Below are positions 19,805 to 28,330 of a stretch of DNA of 64,000 nt, piece after piece. The stretch is from the IMG/VR virus record IMGVR_UViG_3300042988_001121, positions 114,210-178,209 of that record; one strand, written 5' to 3'. The notes beneath the pieces were generated by a model. It worked only from the letters and a program-made list of their open reading frames with translations. It ran no database searches and was not told the origin of the DNA. The position numbers were made by a program, and so were the translations under genes. How positions within the stretch are numbered: position 1 is the first letter of the stretch; every line of letters starts with the position of its first letter. This stretch comes from a virus.

Positions 19805-20551
19805 TTAAGTCCACAGGTAAGAACGATACTTGACGATGTTGGTCAAATGTTTGGTTTCCTTCTTTTTGAAGGCTTCTTCAAACTTACGAATTCTAGTATA
19901 GATCGAATGGACTACATCATCACTAGCCCCGGTCACTTCATCATACATCGCATCTAAGTTAGTAGGAAAATCTTTCCACTCTGTTTTCGCAAAATGGTAT
20001 GCAGCAATGATTGCAGCATATGCCTTCTTTCCGTTGGCATCACAATAATCATGCTGGTACTGAAGCCATTCAAGACCAATCTCTCCACGACTCTGTAAGT
20101 TGTCATTTCGTGGAAATAATTTTCGCGTGAAATAGGATTGCTTATTGTAATCCTTGAAACGTACATCATCTTTATGACAAATCGCCATCATGTGATAGCA
20201 CTGGTCTTCCACAAAATTGATCAACTCAAACATCAACCCATCTTCGATCTTTGCATCGACCTCACACCATTCACCGCGCTTTTTTCGAGTGACCATTACG
20301 TGGCGCGAATTCTTCCAGTTAGAAAGATAGTAGATGGCAGAACTAATCTTTTCTGGAATGAAATATACCAGCGACTGGAGACTATCTAGACCATCCAAGG
20401 CAGTAGTAACGATTCTACGCTTAGTGGTAGATTTTTCATCAATGTGCCATTGATTCCACTGTTCAATATTTGCAGCAACAGGGTGTCGAGGGATATCAAA
20501 TGTATCCCTAACAAAATTAGCAAAATTAGATAGGCTCCAATACTCACGCAT
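19805..20551 (-). CDS. Conserved phage protein of unknown function
   Basis: 248 residues, MREYWSLSNFANFVRDTFDI at the start. Trp/Tyr-rich with LNFVEDQCYHMMAICH-like and GEIGLEWLQYQHDY segments; I recall similar proteins from large myoviruses (RGEIGLxxLxxQxx), unnamed. Soluble, ~29 kDa. Two bases downstream of the membrane protein gene. Confidence 0.65.
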   Translation of the reverse strand: MREYWSLSNFANFVRDTFDIPRHPVAANIEQWNQWHIDEKSTTKRRIVTTALDGLDSLQSLVYFIPEKISSAIYYLSNWKNSRHVMVTRKKRGEWCEVDAKIEDGLMFELINFVEDQCYHMMAICHKDDVRFKDYNKQSYFTRKLFPRNDNLQSRGEIGLEWLQYQHDYCDANGKKAYAAIIAAYHFAKTEWKDFPTNLDAMYDEVTGASDDVVHSIYTRIRKFEEAFKKKETKHLTNIVKYRSYLWT

Positions 20552-20553
20552 GA

Positions 20554-20799
20554 TTATTTCCTATAGCGACGAACTTCTTGTGTGAAGTTAACAATCCAAT
20601 CAAAAACAGTTAGCACCCAATAAGAGATGACAATGATGGCAGCAAAGAAATTGATCGGAGGAATAAAGATCATGAAGGCAGATTCCTTCACATCATGTAA
20701 AGAAAACGGCTGTCTAAAATTAAAAACTTGAGTCACTGCCACCAGAGCGAATACAACAATGACAGAAAGAAAATAGAACCAGATAAAAAAATCAAACAT
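20554..20799 (-). CDS. Membrane protein (81 aa)
   Basis: Two or three membrane segments: ~3-25 (DFFIWFYFLSVIVVFALVAV) and ~42-66 (MIFIPPINFFAAIIVISYWV). Basic C-terminus (VRRYRK). The start overlaps the end of the epimerase gene by 8 bp. No family recognised. Confidence 0.65.
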   Translation of the reverse strand: MFDFFIWFYFLSVIVVFALVAVTQVFNFRQPFSLHDVKESAFMIFIPPINFFAAIIVISYWVLTVFDWIVNFTQEVRRYRK

Positions 20800-21628
20800 T
20801 GGTGTTCCTCATAAAAGTGTTTCTTAGTTTATTCGTGTTGGCGCGAGTATATCGCTGATAAGTTATAGGGAATTTCTTTTCCAATGGTTCGACATAACAA
20901 TTATACTCGATTGCAGTTTCTTCTGCAATTTCTCGAAATGTCTTTGTCATTCCTGAGCCAACATTATAGACACCCGATTTGTAACGCATCAACCGATCTA
21001 TATAGTATAACACACGATCAATGGAAATGAAGTCTCGTCTTGCTTCTTCCTTTGAATTTTTTGCAACAAACAATGTAATTTTTCCTTCTTTCATTGCTTG
21101 TTTTCTGAACGAATAATGAGGGCTTGGTTGGTCTTTATGTGACTCGGTTTCGCCTTTTTCACTATAGACATTGAAGAAGCGCATTCCTATGGCAGTGATA
21201 CCAGAATCAATCAACCTCTGTGCATCTACCTCATTCATTGCCTTTGATATGGCGTAGGGAGCGAGTTTGGTGTACGGTATTGGATCGGTTTCCTCGAACG
21301 GTCTGCTTGTCTCTGGATTACCATAAACCGCTGCACTACTCGCATATAGCACTCGCTTCACCCTGTATTTGATGCAAAGCGAAAACAGACACTCGGTCAT
21401 GGCAATATTGTACATCTGCACTTCTTCCATCGATGCATTGGTGTTGCTAATTGCACCAAGATGTATAACTGTTTCTATTTCATGATTTTGAAACGTATCA
21501 ACCAAATCATAGTATGAGTGCGTTTTAACATCATAGAGGTGAATAATATAGGAAGGATTGTTGACCCAATAGTTGACTAAGTTCTGTCCTATAAATCCAC
21601 TTGAACCTGTGATTAGGATGTGATGCAT
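20792..21628 (-). CDS. NAD-dependent epimerase, ADP-heptose epimerase (HldD)-like
   Basis: 278 residues of the extended short-chain dehydrogenase/epimerase family. Rossmann motif ITGSSGFIGQNLV (residues ~5-17), HLGAISNTNASM (the HldD position of GACSS), catalytic Ser-Ser-Ala in YASSAAVYG and YxxxK in PYAISKAMNE. MRFFNVYSEKGETESHKDQP, SPHYSFRKQAMKEG and ARRDFISIDRVL follow the order seen in ADP-L-glycero-D-manno-heptose 6-epimerase. It is slightly short (HldD ~310). UDP-sugar epimerase activity cannot be excluded, but the HldE-like genes nearby favour ADP-heptose. Confidence 0.82.
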   Translation of the reverse strand: MHHILITGSSGFIGQNLVNYWVNNPSYIIHLYDVKTHSYYDLVDTFQNHEIETVIHLGAISNTNASMEEVQMYNIAMTECLFSLCIKYRVKRVLYASSAAVYGNPETSRPFEETDPIPYTKLAPYAISKAMNEVDAQRLIDSGITAIGMRFFNVYSEKGETESHKDQPSPHYSFRKQAMKEGKITLFVAKNSKEEARRDFISIDRVLYYIDRLMRYKSGVYNVGSGMTKTFREIAEETAIEYNCYVEPLEKKFPITYQRYTRANTNKLRNTFMRNTNV

Positions 21629-21676
21629 TTAAACGCCTTATAAACGATTATTTCTTATTCTGATACCTACACATTA

Positions 21677-21720
21677 AAAAGCCGTTAAACCGCCTCAAAA
21701 ACGGTTTTAACGGCTTCTAG
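21677..21720. terminator. Strong bidirectional terminator
   Basis: AAAAAGCCGTTAAACCG and CGGTTTTAACGGCTTCT form a long stem (GCCGTTAAA-CCG) with an A-tract on one side giving TTTTTAAT on the minus strand. It lies between the 21727 gene and the epimerase, ending minus-strand transcripts from upstream. Confidence 0.85.
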
Positions 21721-21726
21721 AGGCAT

Positions 21727-22023
21727 TTACGCTTCTTCTGTTTGCTCATTCAGCAATTGTTGCTGACTAGCTTGCCTTGCCATGTCAAATCCACCGCTTT
21801 GCTCGAAATTCAGCAACTCAATCAAGCCACCATTCAGATTGTTGAAGGTTTCTTCATCGATGTAGTTGTTGACAACATCACCATTTTCGTAACGAATGAA
21901 TAGAACCGCAAACTTTTCGGCATCCGGTTCGGCTTCATCAACAAGAGTAAGCTGGAAAGTCGAAACTTTGTCCAGATTGAGAAACATGGCTTTTTTGGTA
22001 TTAAGATTAAGACGTACAAACAT
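21727..22023 (-). CDS. Hypothetical protein
   Basis: 98 residues from MFVRLNLNTKKAMFLNLDKV; AAGGAAA precedes this ATG, so the longer frame is rejected. Acidic beta-rich body and a Gln-rich tail (QASQQQLLNEQTEEA). Last gene before the terminator at 21677. No known family. Confidence 0.65.
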   Translation of the reverse strand: MFVRLNLNTKKAMFLNLDKVSTFQLTLVDEAEPDAEKFAVLFIRYENGDVVNNYIDEETFNNLNGGLIELLNFEQSGGFDMARQASQQQLLNEQTEEA

Positions 22024-22033
22024 TATTTTCCTT

Positions 22034-22831
22034 TCAGACTTCAAACACTTTGATAACAAAATTATTGGCTATGGGTTCATGTCCTTTATAGCCCCGAGGA
22101 TTATTTAGCATCCTGATTTTTCGAGTCCCGATTTCAGTTTCCTTGTCTACCGAAGTATGGGTATGCCCCGAAATATAGGCAACAGGATTAGCATTATAAA
22201 CTACATCTTCCATGTCAGTACACCCATAATAGTAAGCGCCATTAAAAGTTCGGTCTTCCTGAAAATTAACAAACGGAGAATGATGGCTGACCATGATCAA
22301 TTTCTTATTTGTCATGGAGTTTTCTATCATGAATTGACGATCAGCGTCATGCATGTCACACCACTGCACGTTGGTTAACTTTTTTCTTGTTTCTTTTCGG
22401 CTTTGAATGTATCGAAAGTCATTCGTGCATCGCGTGGCATCGAACATTACAGAAGGGTCGCCCTTGTTCATGTCAGTCCATAGTGTTGCTCCAACGATTC
22501 TAATATCATTGTAATCGAACGCCACCTGTTTCGAATAATGAATGTTTGTAATAGCATGAGTCGCGAAATACTTTTCAACCAAAATTGGCGCATCTTCTAA
22601 CCAGACACCATAGTATTCGTGGTTCCCCGGAATCCAGATGACTTTTTCGTATTTCTTTGATGCAGCTAAGAAAAAGTCAATAACTCCCGGATAACGATCA
22701 AGATTATTGGGAATGAAGGCATCCACTGTAACAATATCGCCTGCCAGAATAAGAATATCGGCGTCAGGTAGATCAAAGTCCATTCCCCCAAATTCAAGAT
22801 GCAAGTCCGAACAATAAGCAATTTTAGTCAA
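22034..22831 (-). CDS. Calcineurin-like metallophosphoesterase
   Basis: 265 residues. All metal-ligand motifs are present: YCSDLHLEFG (DxH), LAGDIV (GD), IWIPGNHEYYG (GNH[ED]), MVSHHSPF (H) and YISGHTHTSVD (GHxH). The family hydrolyses phosphoesters in nucleotides, RNA, DNA or proteins; the target is unknown. The start is TTG (22831) or GTG (22834), with GAGG upstream; TTG has the better spacing. Overlaps the 64-residue gene before it. Confidence 0.88.
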   Translation of the reverse strand: MTKIAYCSDLHLEFGGMDFDLPDADILILAGDIVTVDAFIPNNLDRYPGVIDFFLAASKKYEKVIWIPGNHEYYGVWLEDAPILVEKYFATHAITNIHYSKQVAFDYNDIRIVGATLWTDMNKGDPSVMFDATRCTNDFRYIQSRKETRKKLTNVQWCDMHDADRQFMIENSMTNKKLIMVSHHSPFVNFQEDRTFNGAYYYGCTDMEDVVYNANPVAYISGHTHTSVDKETEIGTRKIRMLNNPRGYKGHEPIANNFVIKVFEV

Positions 22832-23022
22832 CACATTCCTCGCATGCTAACAATCTTGTCGGCTTCTTTTTGATAGCCACGAACAACAAGAGAATTCCAC
22901 AGAAGGGCAATCTCTTTCCATTCCTCTGCACCATCTGAATAAACTTTCTTATCAGAGGAAAGATGATAACGCCAATTGTGTCGGATACAAAGACGTTTCA
23001 AATGATCTAGCTCAGGTGGCAT
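22828..23022 (-). CDS. Hypothetical small protein
   Basis: 64 residues, MPPELDHLKRLCIRHNWRYH at the start, ending ADKIVSMRGMC. Basic/helical, Trp-containing. Overlaps both neighbours. Function unknown. Confidence 0.6.
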   Translation of the reverse strand: MPPELDHLKRLCIRHNWRYHLSSDKKVYSDGAEEWKEIALLWNSLVVRGYQKEADKIVSMRGMC

Positions 23023-23323
23023 GAAGTTCCTCTACCAGTTCTTCTTCCAAGGTTTCATCAAAGTTATCTGGCTTCACGGGTTTCAGCCAATGGTCAGGAA
23101 TGAATCCTTCCCGAGAATCCCCGTACATTGTTTCCAAGTTTCCTTCAACGCACCACAGATATCCATCCACAACAGAAACCCATGCCTCACCATTATATCG
23201 GAAAGTATTGCCTGCATTAACGAAACCTATCAATGCCTTAGGTGTGACAATCTTACCAATATTCTTTTCACGAATAGCCTTAACAATGAATGCTGGCTCC
23301 CCCGCTTTGTTTTTAACGTTCAT
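23012..23323 (-). CDS. Hypothetical protein
   Basis: 103 residues. Beta-rich centre (GNTFRYNGEAWVSVVDGYLW followed by CVEGN) and an acidic tail (DETLEEELVEELHAT). Overlaps the 64-residue gene by 11 bp and the HAD gene by 4 bp. Not recognised. Confidence 0.6.
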   Translation of the reverse strand: MNVKNKAGEPAFIVKAIREKNIGKIVTPKALIGFVNAGNTFRYNGEAWVSVVDGYLWCVEGNLETMYGDSREGFIPDHWLKPVKPDNFDETLEEELVEELHAT

Positions 23324-23628
23324 GAGAACACCTTAGTAAAAAAATCTTCTGAGTTAATTGCTTTGTCGCAGATCAACAGATCATAAGAGGGTTTATGATT
23401 CATAATCAACTGATAATACATACAGCCCCAAGATGCAAGTTGTTTTGCCGTGAAGTCACTGTAATCAACACCAGAAATATTTCCTCGGGCAGAATAATAA
23501 ATGATCTGCTCACCTTCCATATGAAGGCGATTGAAATATTCAATTCTATCAGTCATCGGCACACATTCTTCATATGTTCCGTTGGTGCGACAGATTGTTC
23601 CATCAATGTCAACGTAAATTTTAGCCAT
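23320..23628 (-). CDS. HAD-superfamily phosphatase, small
   Basis: 102 residues from MAKIYVDIDGTICRTNGTYE. The DxDGT motif (nucleophile Asp) is at residues 7-11; IIYYSARG holds the second motif (Ser) and LLICDKAIN the acidic end motif. Small HADs of this type occur in capsule/LPS clusters beside heptose enzymes, as well as alone in phages. It overlaps a cupin gene, which overlaps a HldE-C-like nucleotidyltransferase, so a sugar-phosphate substrate is plausible. It is much shorter than GmhB (~190), so direct equivalence is doubtful. The upstream frame extension lacks start signals. Confidence 0.75.
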   Translation of the reverse strand: MAKIYVDIDGTICRTNGTYEECVPMTDRIEYFNRLHMEGEQIIYYSARGNISGVDYSDFTAKQLASWGCMYYQLIMNHKPSYDLLICDKAINSEDFFTKVFS

Positions 23629-23980
23629 TCTGACTATCTCCGGGAATGATTCTGTAATTGTCTTCAACACTATCTGGTGTACTGACTTCCAGTATTGTAC
23701 CACTTTCAATGCACAAAACTTGATGTGGCTCCAATACATCGTTATGAATTATATCACCACGCGATACATCAAATACACTCAGATCAGCATTGGTTGTGTT
23801 TATTTTTCTGATCTGAAATTTACCTGACATAACAATCCACGTTTCTGTCTTATTGGCATGGAAGTGCATACTGAATTTACCGCCAGCATCGAAAACCAGA
23901 AACTTACTGCAATACTTGTCATTTGTCACCCAAATGTCTTCGTATCCCCAAGCCTTCTCAACAATACCTTCGTGTCTCAT
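23621..23980 (-). CDS. Cupin-fold protein, mannose-6-P isomerase type II-like
   Basis: 119 residues. KAWGYEDIWVTNDKYCSKFL then GGKFSMHFHANKTETWIVMS is the cupin motif 1 (G-x5-HxH-x3-4-E) and SRGDIIHNDVLEPHQVLCIE is motif 2 (H). KPWGxE...W..HxHxxKxExwxVxxG is typical of the mannose-6-phosphate isomerase/GDP-mannose pyrophosphorylase cupin domain and related sugar-nucleotide cupins. It probably acts on a phospho- or nucleotide sugar, with the HAD and nucleotidyltransferase genes it overlaps. Confidence 0.8.
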   Translation of the reverse strand: MRHEGIVEKAWGYEDIWVTNDKYCSKFLVFDAGGKFSMHFHANKTETWIVMSGKFQIRKINTTNADLSVFDVSRGDIIHNDVLEPHQVLCIESGTILEVSTPDSVEDNYRIIPGDSQNG

Positions 23981-24369
23981 TTACTTCTTTCGATGATCTT
24001 TGAGCTAGAAAATCCGGGAATGCGTTCAAAGAACTTCAGTTCCTTGGCATACTGCGATCCGATAACAAGTTTATCTCTGTAATCAGAACCAACCAGCATT
24101 ATATCAGGATTCAGAATCTGAATGATCTGTTCGAGTTTTCTGTCTGTCTCAAAAATACCACATGGGTGAACACCTTTAATCCGACTCAACTGGTACAGCC
24201 TCTGACCTTCTGTGTGTATTGGTCTATCTGCTCCCTTCAGCATCTTCACTCTTTCATCGGCATCAATGGCAACATAAACATCACCAAGAGTAGACGCATA
24301 GTCAAAGAGTCTGAAATGACCGGGATGAAGAACATCAAACACCCCATTGATAAAAACAAGTTTTTTCAT
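23977..24369 (-). CDS. Nucleotidyltransferase, HldE C-terminal domain-like
   Basis: 130 residues. NGVFDVLHPGHFRLFDYAST contains the HxGH motif, ADERVKMLKGADRPI and LVGSDYRDK follow, and the end GFSSSKIIERSK matches the GxSTTxII motif of RfaE/HldE domain II. That domain adenylates D-glycero-D-manno-heptose 1-phosphate. Here it is a stand-alone gene, with the kinase domain 13 kb away at 9837. Glycerol-3-phosphate cytidylyltransferase-like activity is the main alternative. Overlaps cupin and topoisomerase genes by 4 bp. Confidence 0.82.
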   Translation of the reverse strand: MKKLVFINGVFDVLHPGHFRLFDYASTLGDVYVAIDADERVKMLKGADRPIHTEGQRLYQLSRIKGVHPCGIFETDRKLEQIIQILNPDIMLVGSDYRDKLVIGSQYAKELKFFERIPGFSSSKIIERSK

Positions 24370-27300
24370 TTTCTCGGAAGCACAGAAATAAATCTGCTAG
24401 TAGAAGTCTCTGTTGAAAGCGTATCCAGTTTAGCTCTGATATCAGCAATCTCTGAAATCAGGTCAGACACCTTATCAGTCGTACATTCGTATATAGCGAT
24501 ATTACTGAATCTGGTTCCAAATTCATTTTCCGTAATATTGCTGCGAATGTAATCTAATAAGTCATTCTTACTCATTTTTCGGAAGTCGATCTTATTGTCA
24601 ATAACATGTTCAATGAAAAGTTTCTTGGCAGTCAGATATTCTACCTGATTATCATAGGTTTTCTTTTCGTAGTCCAATTTTTGCTGAAACTTTGAGAGTC
24701 GATACTCAACGAAGTGGTGTATCAACGAGGCAACGCTCTTGAAGATTTTTAGTTTACCGTGCTGATCCAATGTCGTTAGATTCTCGCTATGAATCTTCGC
24801 CAGCTTGAAATATGACAGCGGGTCTTTATCAATAGAATCTTTCTGCGCTCCAGTTACCTTAACAGTGAACACGAACCCGGCGTCACTACAATGATCTTCA
24901 TAGTCACGAATCTTATCAGAGTCAATCAATGTATTGAGAAAGGTGACATATGTAGCTCTGTCATATCCAACTGGCAATTCACTGATTTTATACTGATACT
25001 TGCCAATGTACTCGATCTTTCCGAGGCTCTTATACTGATTATCCCCAATAGAGACAACTTCTCCGTTAAATGAAGGAAACGAAGGCAGTATATCTGCATT
25101 GGTATCAAGAAATTTTGTTGGGTTCTTGATACATTCTTTCACAGCGGCTACCAATGAATGTGTACTACGCGGAAGAATATTTGAAGCAAAACCAACAGCG
25201 ATACCAGAAACACCATTGACAAGAACCCAAGGGATAACAGGTAGATAGTGCAGCGGAGCACATTGTTCAGGATCATCTGAATAATCAACGACTTCTTCAT
25301 CAATAAAAAATTTCTTGAAATTATCACTGAGTTTAGCATAGATATAACGTGGCGCAGCAGGTTCCTGAATCAACCTCGAACCAAAGTTACCCTGACCCTC
25401 AAAAATAGGAGCATTGTTAGACCATTCGGCAGTCATACCATTGATAGCAGCAATAGCAGAAACTTCGCCATGATGATATCCATATTTGGCAACACTACCA
25501 CCCAACTCAGATAACTTCTGAAACCCCTTTGGTGAATTCAACATCGCATGAACAAGAATTCGCTGAACAGGCTTCAGACCATCGATGACGCTTGGAATCG
25601 CCCGATTCTCTATTGTATACATTGAGTAATCAAGATACTCGGTGTCAATTGCACTGGTAATCGTTTTCTTGTCAGTCACAACAGGCTGAACAAAATCTGT
25701 GTTCAACATCCATTCTTTTCTGGCATCAGCGGAGTCACCGAAAGCCATTTCAAGGCGCTCAATTCCTTCTGGTGTCACTGTGACATATCTAGGGTTATTG
25801 ATGACCTCAGAATAGATATCCTTTGGCATTGACCCCAATCCCTTGAAGTAAGAAACATTCCAACCAGTGGAATCAAACTTCTGAAATTCATCTATTGTGT
25901 CAAAGGTTTTTACTTGCTTACCTTTTTTGCAATAGTAAAGCGGAGCCAGTAACCTGACAACTCTACCGCCATCGAACAGTTCTTTCCAATGAGAAAACAG
26001 ATTCAGCAACAGACAGAAGATGTTATTACCATCTGTATCCATATCCGTGAATATTGCGATACGACCGTAATTTAAATTCGTTGCTGGCTTGCCGAATTCT
26101 AGACCAATGATACTTAGTAACTCAGAGATTTCTTTGTTCTTCAGAATTTCAATCGGCTTCATTCCACGAACATTCATGACCTTCCCCTTAAGAGGGTATC
26201 CACCATGAATCTTTGGGTCACGAACTGTTAACAGGCTACCAAGAGCAGACTGACCTTCTGTAATACACAGAACTGTCTGTGAACGATCTTTATTCGTTGC
26301 AGCAATATGATTGATGATAGGTGTACGCGAAAGAGTCTTCTTTTTCTTTTCTAGTTCGCGCCGTTCTTCCAATTCTTTTTTGTGTAGGATAGACTGAATC
26401 ATTGGATCAATGATTTCAGGCGTGTTCAGAACACTTTTTGCGATCTTATCGAAGTCAAACCCACTAAGATGACTAGAAAGCTCTGCAACAGTATTCGTTA
26501 AACGTTCTTTGGTCTGACTATCAAACTTCATATTAACGAAGTTACGAAGAACAGTCACAACAGTAAGATGTTGACGGATTGAGTTAGGAAGAACATCAAT
26601 CTTATGTTTCTTCTTGATGTGCTGGCGCAATGGTTCAATTACACGGTCAACAATATAATTGATATGCGTTCCGCCGTTCTTTAACCACAGACCATTACAA
26701 TAGGAATGCAATTGGAATTCTTCTGTTGCGCCGCTTGGCGCAAGAATAATTACACCAGCAGAATTTTCTGCAATGACATTGACTGGATTAAACTTCGCTG
26801 CATACTCTGAAATTTTCTTCACTCGAATGGGTTCATCATTAAACGTGAATTTGATTTCAGGGAAACAGACAGCCAGATTCTCAAATTGATCTTTGAAGAA
26901 GTCAATGTGGTCTTGAGTCAACTCAGATAGCCCGAATGCAGCAACATCGGGAATGAAACTGACTCTGGTAAATTTTTGTGTCGATTCCTTGGTGTGAATA
27001 TTCTTGATATTCGCATTACCATTACACAGCAACCGGAGATATGTCTTTCCATCAGAGGTTTCTCCAATGAATTCTGTTGAGAAAACATTGGTCAGAAAAC
27101 TACCAACTCCATTTGCGCCAATGGTTTCACGGCTGTCATCAAAATTCGAACCTGCACGAGCCTGAGTCCATGCAAGAACAGGTCTATATTGATTTGTTCC
27201 ATCAACAATGGTAACAGGAATACCTCGACCATTATCTTCAACAATCACCTGATATGGTTCACCAAGAAGACCAAGGTCAACTTTCTTGATACTCACGCTG

Positions 27301-27515
27301 ATCTTATTAGCGAACTTGTATTTTGTGCGAACAGCTTCATCAATCGAGTTATCAATAATTTCTCGAATAATTTTACACAGCGCCGGAACAATGGACAATG
27401 TTTGTTTCTGTCCAAAGAACATTCCTGTAATTTCTTCTACTGTCGCTGATCCAGCATACATCTGGACTCGTTTACGGATGTGTTCTGCATCCGTTAGAAT
27501 TTTGAATTCACTCAT
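24366..27515 (-). CDS. Type II DNA topoisomerase, both subunits in one chain
   Basis: 1049 residues. Residues ~1-400 are a GHKL ATPase/transducer (DNSIDEAV, VEDNGRGIPV, GANGVGSFLT). Residues ~415-520 are TOPRIM: CITEGQSALGSL (catalytic Glu) and IFTDMDTDGNNI (DxDxD). Residues ~640-1049 are the breakage-reunion part: VIDGLKPVQRILVHAM and the active Tyr in PAAPRYIYAKLS (~720). In T4 these parts are three genes (39, 60, 52) and in other T4-likes two; here a single chain resembles eukaryotic and giant-virus topoisomerase II. No frameshift or intein is seen. It would relax DNA during replication. Confidence 0.95.
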   Translation of the reverse strand: MSEFKILTDAEHIRKRVQMYAGSATVEEITGMFFGQKQTLSIVPALCKIIREIIDNSIDEAVRTKYKFANKISVSIKKVDLGLLGEPYQVIVEDNGRGIPVTIVDGTNQYRPVLAWTQARAGSNFDDSRETIGANGVGSFLTNVFSTEFIGETSDGKTYLRLLCNGNANIKNIHTKESTQKFTRVSFIPDVAAFGLSELTQDHIDFFKDQFENLAVCFPEIKFTFNDEPIRVKKISEYAAKFNPVNVIAENSAGVIILAPSGATEEFQLHSYCNGLWLKNGGTHINYIVDRVIEPLRQHIKKKHKIDVLPNSIRQHLTVVTVLRNFVNMKFDSQTKERLTNTVAELSSHLSGFDFDKIAKSVLNTPEIIDPMIQSILHKKELEERRELEKKKKTLSRTPIINHIAATNKDRSQTVLCITEGQSALGSLLTVRDPKIHGGYPLKGKVMNVRGMKPIEILKNKEISELLSIIGLEFGKPATNLNYGRIAIFTDMDTDGNNIFCLLLNLFSHWKELFDGGRVVRLLAPLYYCKKGKQVKTFDTIDEFQKFDSTGWNVSYFKGLGSMPKDIYSEVINNPRYVTVTPEGIERLEMAFGDSADARKEWMLNTDFVQPVVTDKKTITSAIDTEYLDYSMYTIENRAIPSVIDGLKPVQRILVHAMLNSPKGFQKLSELGGSVAKYGYHHGEVSAIAAINGMTAEWSNNAPIFEGQGNFGSRLIQEPAAPRYIYAKLSDNFKKFFIDEEVVDYSDDPEQCAPLHYLPVIPWVLVNGVSGIAVGFASNILPRSTHSLVAAVKECIKNPTKFLDTNADILPSFPSFNGEVVSIGDNQYKSLGKIEYIGKYQYKISELPVGYDRATYVTFLNTLIDSDKIRDYEDHCSDAGFVFTVKVTGAQKDSIDKDPLSYFKLAKIHSENLTTLDQHGKLKIFKSVASLIHHFVEYRLSKFQQKLDYEKKTYDNQVEYLTAKKLFIEHVIDNKIDFRKMSKNDLLDYIRSNITENEFGTRFSNIAIYECTTDKVSDLISEIADIRAKLDTLSTETSTSRFISVLPRK

Positions 27516-27925
27516 TTGATTTTATATGAAATCAGGTCAAAGATCATTTCACTGATGAATGCGTGTTTAAGATCATAAAAATCCATCTGAGCAATCATTT
27601 GATCAGAAAGAACTTTCTTGAGCGCAGAATTGACAGCAACATGATTGAATTGCATGTAACCTGACATGGATTCAATGTGATAATTGACAGTATTATTGTA
27701 ATCCGCAATCACCATCAATCGAGGCAATTGTGTTGCAAGACGATTATATGAAACCTGACGACCGATTGATTTATTATAAACATCGCCCTCAGAAAGTTTC
27801 GCCCAAGCAAACCAGACATGATTATGTTCACGAATATATGCAACAGTGAAACTGTTGTAGTTATCACCTGTCCAATGATCAATAGCATGGATATAGCGAG
27901 GGTTCAGGTTACGAGAATCAATCAT
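27512..27925 (-). CDS. Hypothetical protein
   Basis: 137 residues from MIDSRNLNPRYIHAIDHWTG; GGAG six bases upstream decides for this ATG over one four codons earlier. It has aromatic-rich beta segments (VWFAWAKLSEGD) and a helical C-terminus. Overlaps the topoisomerase start (ATGA) and the end of the 47-residue gene. Not recognised. Confidence 0.65.
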   Translation of the reverse strand: MIDSRNLNPRYIHAIDHWTGDNYNSFTVAYIREHNHVWFAWAKLSEGDVYNKSIGRQVSYNRLATQLPRLMVIADYNNTVNYHIESMSGYMQFNHVAVNSALKKVLSDQMIAQMDFYDLKHAFISEMIFDLISYKIK

Positions 27926-28061
27926 CGAAAGCTCCATTACGATGTTTAGGGTTACGGGAAACTTTTTCTTTCTGTTTCTTAGAAAGTTGTTTTGTGGCTT
28001 TGTTAAATTGGTTTGCGTGTTTTGCTACCCAATTTCTTGGTTTTACTTTAGGTGATGTCAT
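27918..28061 (-). CDS. Small basic protein (47 aa)
   Basis: MTSPKVKPRNWVAKHANQFN at the start, then KATKQLSKKQKEKVSRNPKH. It resembles small basic phage proteins with an RN[YW]VAK start (DUF7230-like, from memory). Very high Lys/Arg/Asn content suggests RNA or DNA contact. The 5' end follows the 28067 gene after 5 bp. Confidence 0.7.
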   Translation of the reverse strand: MTSPKVKPRNWVAKHANQFNKATKQLSKKQKEKVSRNPKHRNGAFDD

Positions 28062-28066
28062 AATCA

Positions 28067-28315
28067 TTATTGTAAACGATTTTTGTCATGCAGGCGCAGG
28101 TTTAGCACAAAATTTTCAACAACCAATTTTGTTACTGTTGCTAACATCGTCATTTCTCTGGCATCCTTATCTCCACCAAGGTACATGTCCAGTACATTTG
28201 CTGCAATGTAACGGAAAGTGTCTTCTTCTGAGTGTGGAAGGTAGCCGAAGTCGATTGGGTCTGCTTGGTTGACTTCTAGCGCCAGTTCAGTGAGTTGGTC
28301 AAGTAAAGTTTTCAT
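28067..28315 (-). CDS. Hypothetical protein
   Basis: 82 residues, MKTLLDQLTELALEVNQADP at the start, acidic and helical. There is no Shine-Dalgarno before the ATG; instead a ~200-nt structured leader runs up to it (28331-28525). This could mean the leader controls its translation or that it is translated by another route. Function unknown. Confidence 0.6.
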   Translation of the reverse strand: MKTLLDQLTELALEVNQADPIDFGYLPHSEEDTFRYIAANVLDMYLGGDKDAREMTMLATVTKLVVENFVLNLRLHDKNRLQ

Positions 28316-28330
28316 GATGATTGATTATTA

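Noticed and set aside
21000-21020. TGTGTTATACTAT inside the epimerase gene as a promoter
   Set aside because: Inside a coding region, -10 is off consensus, and no gene start follows.
23629-23739. N-terminal extension of the HAD phosphatase by 37 codons
   Set aside because: It overlaps the cupin gene heavily; MAKIYVDIDGT with upstream GGAG is the natural start.
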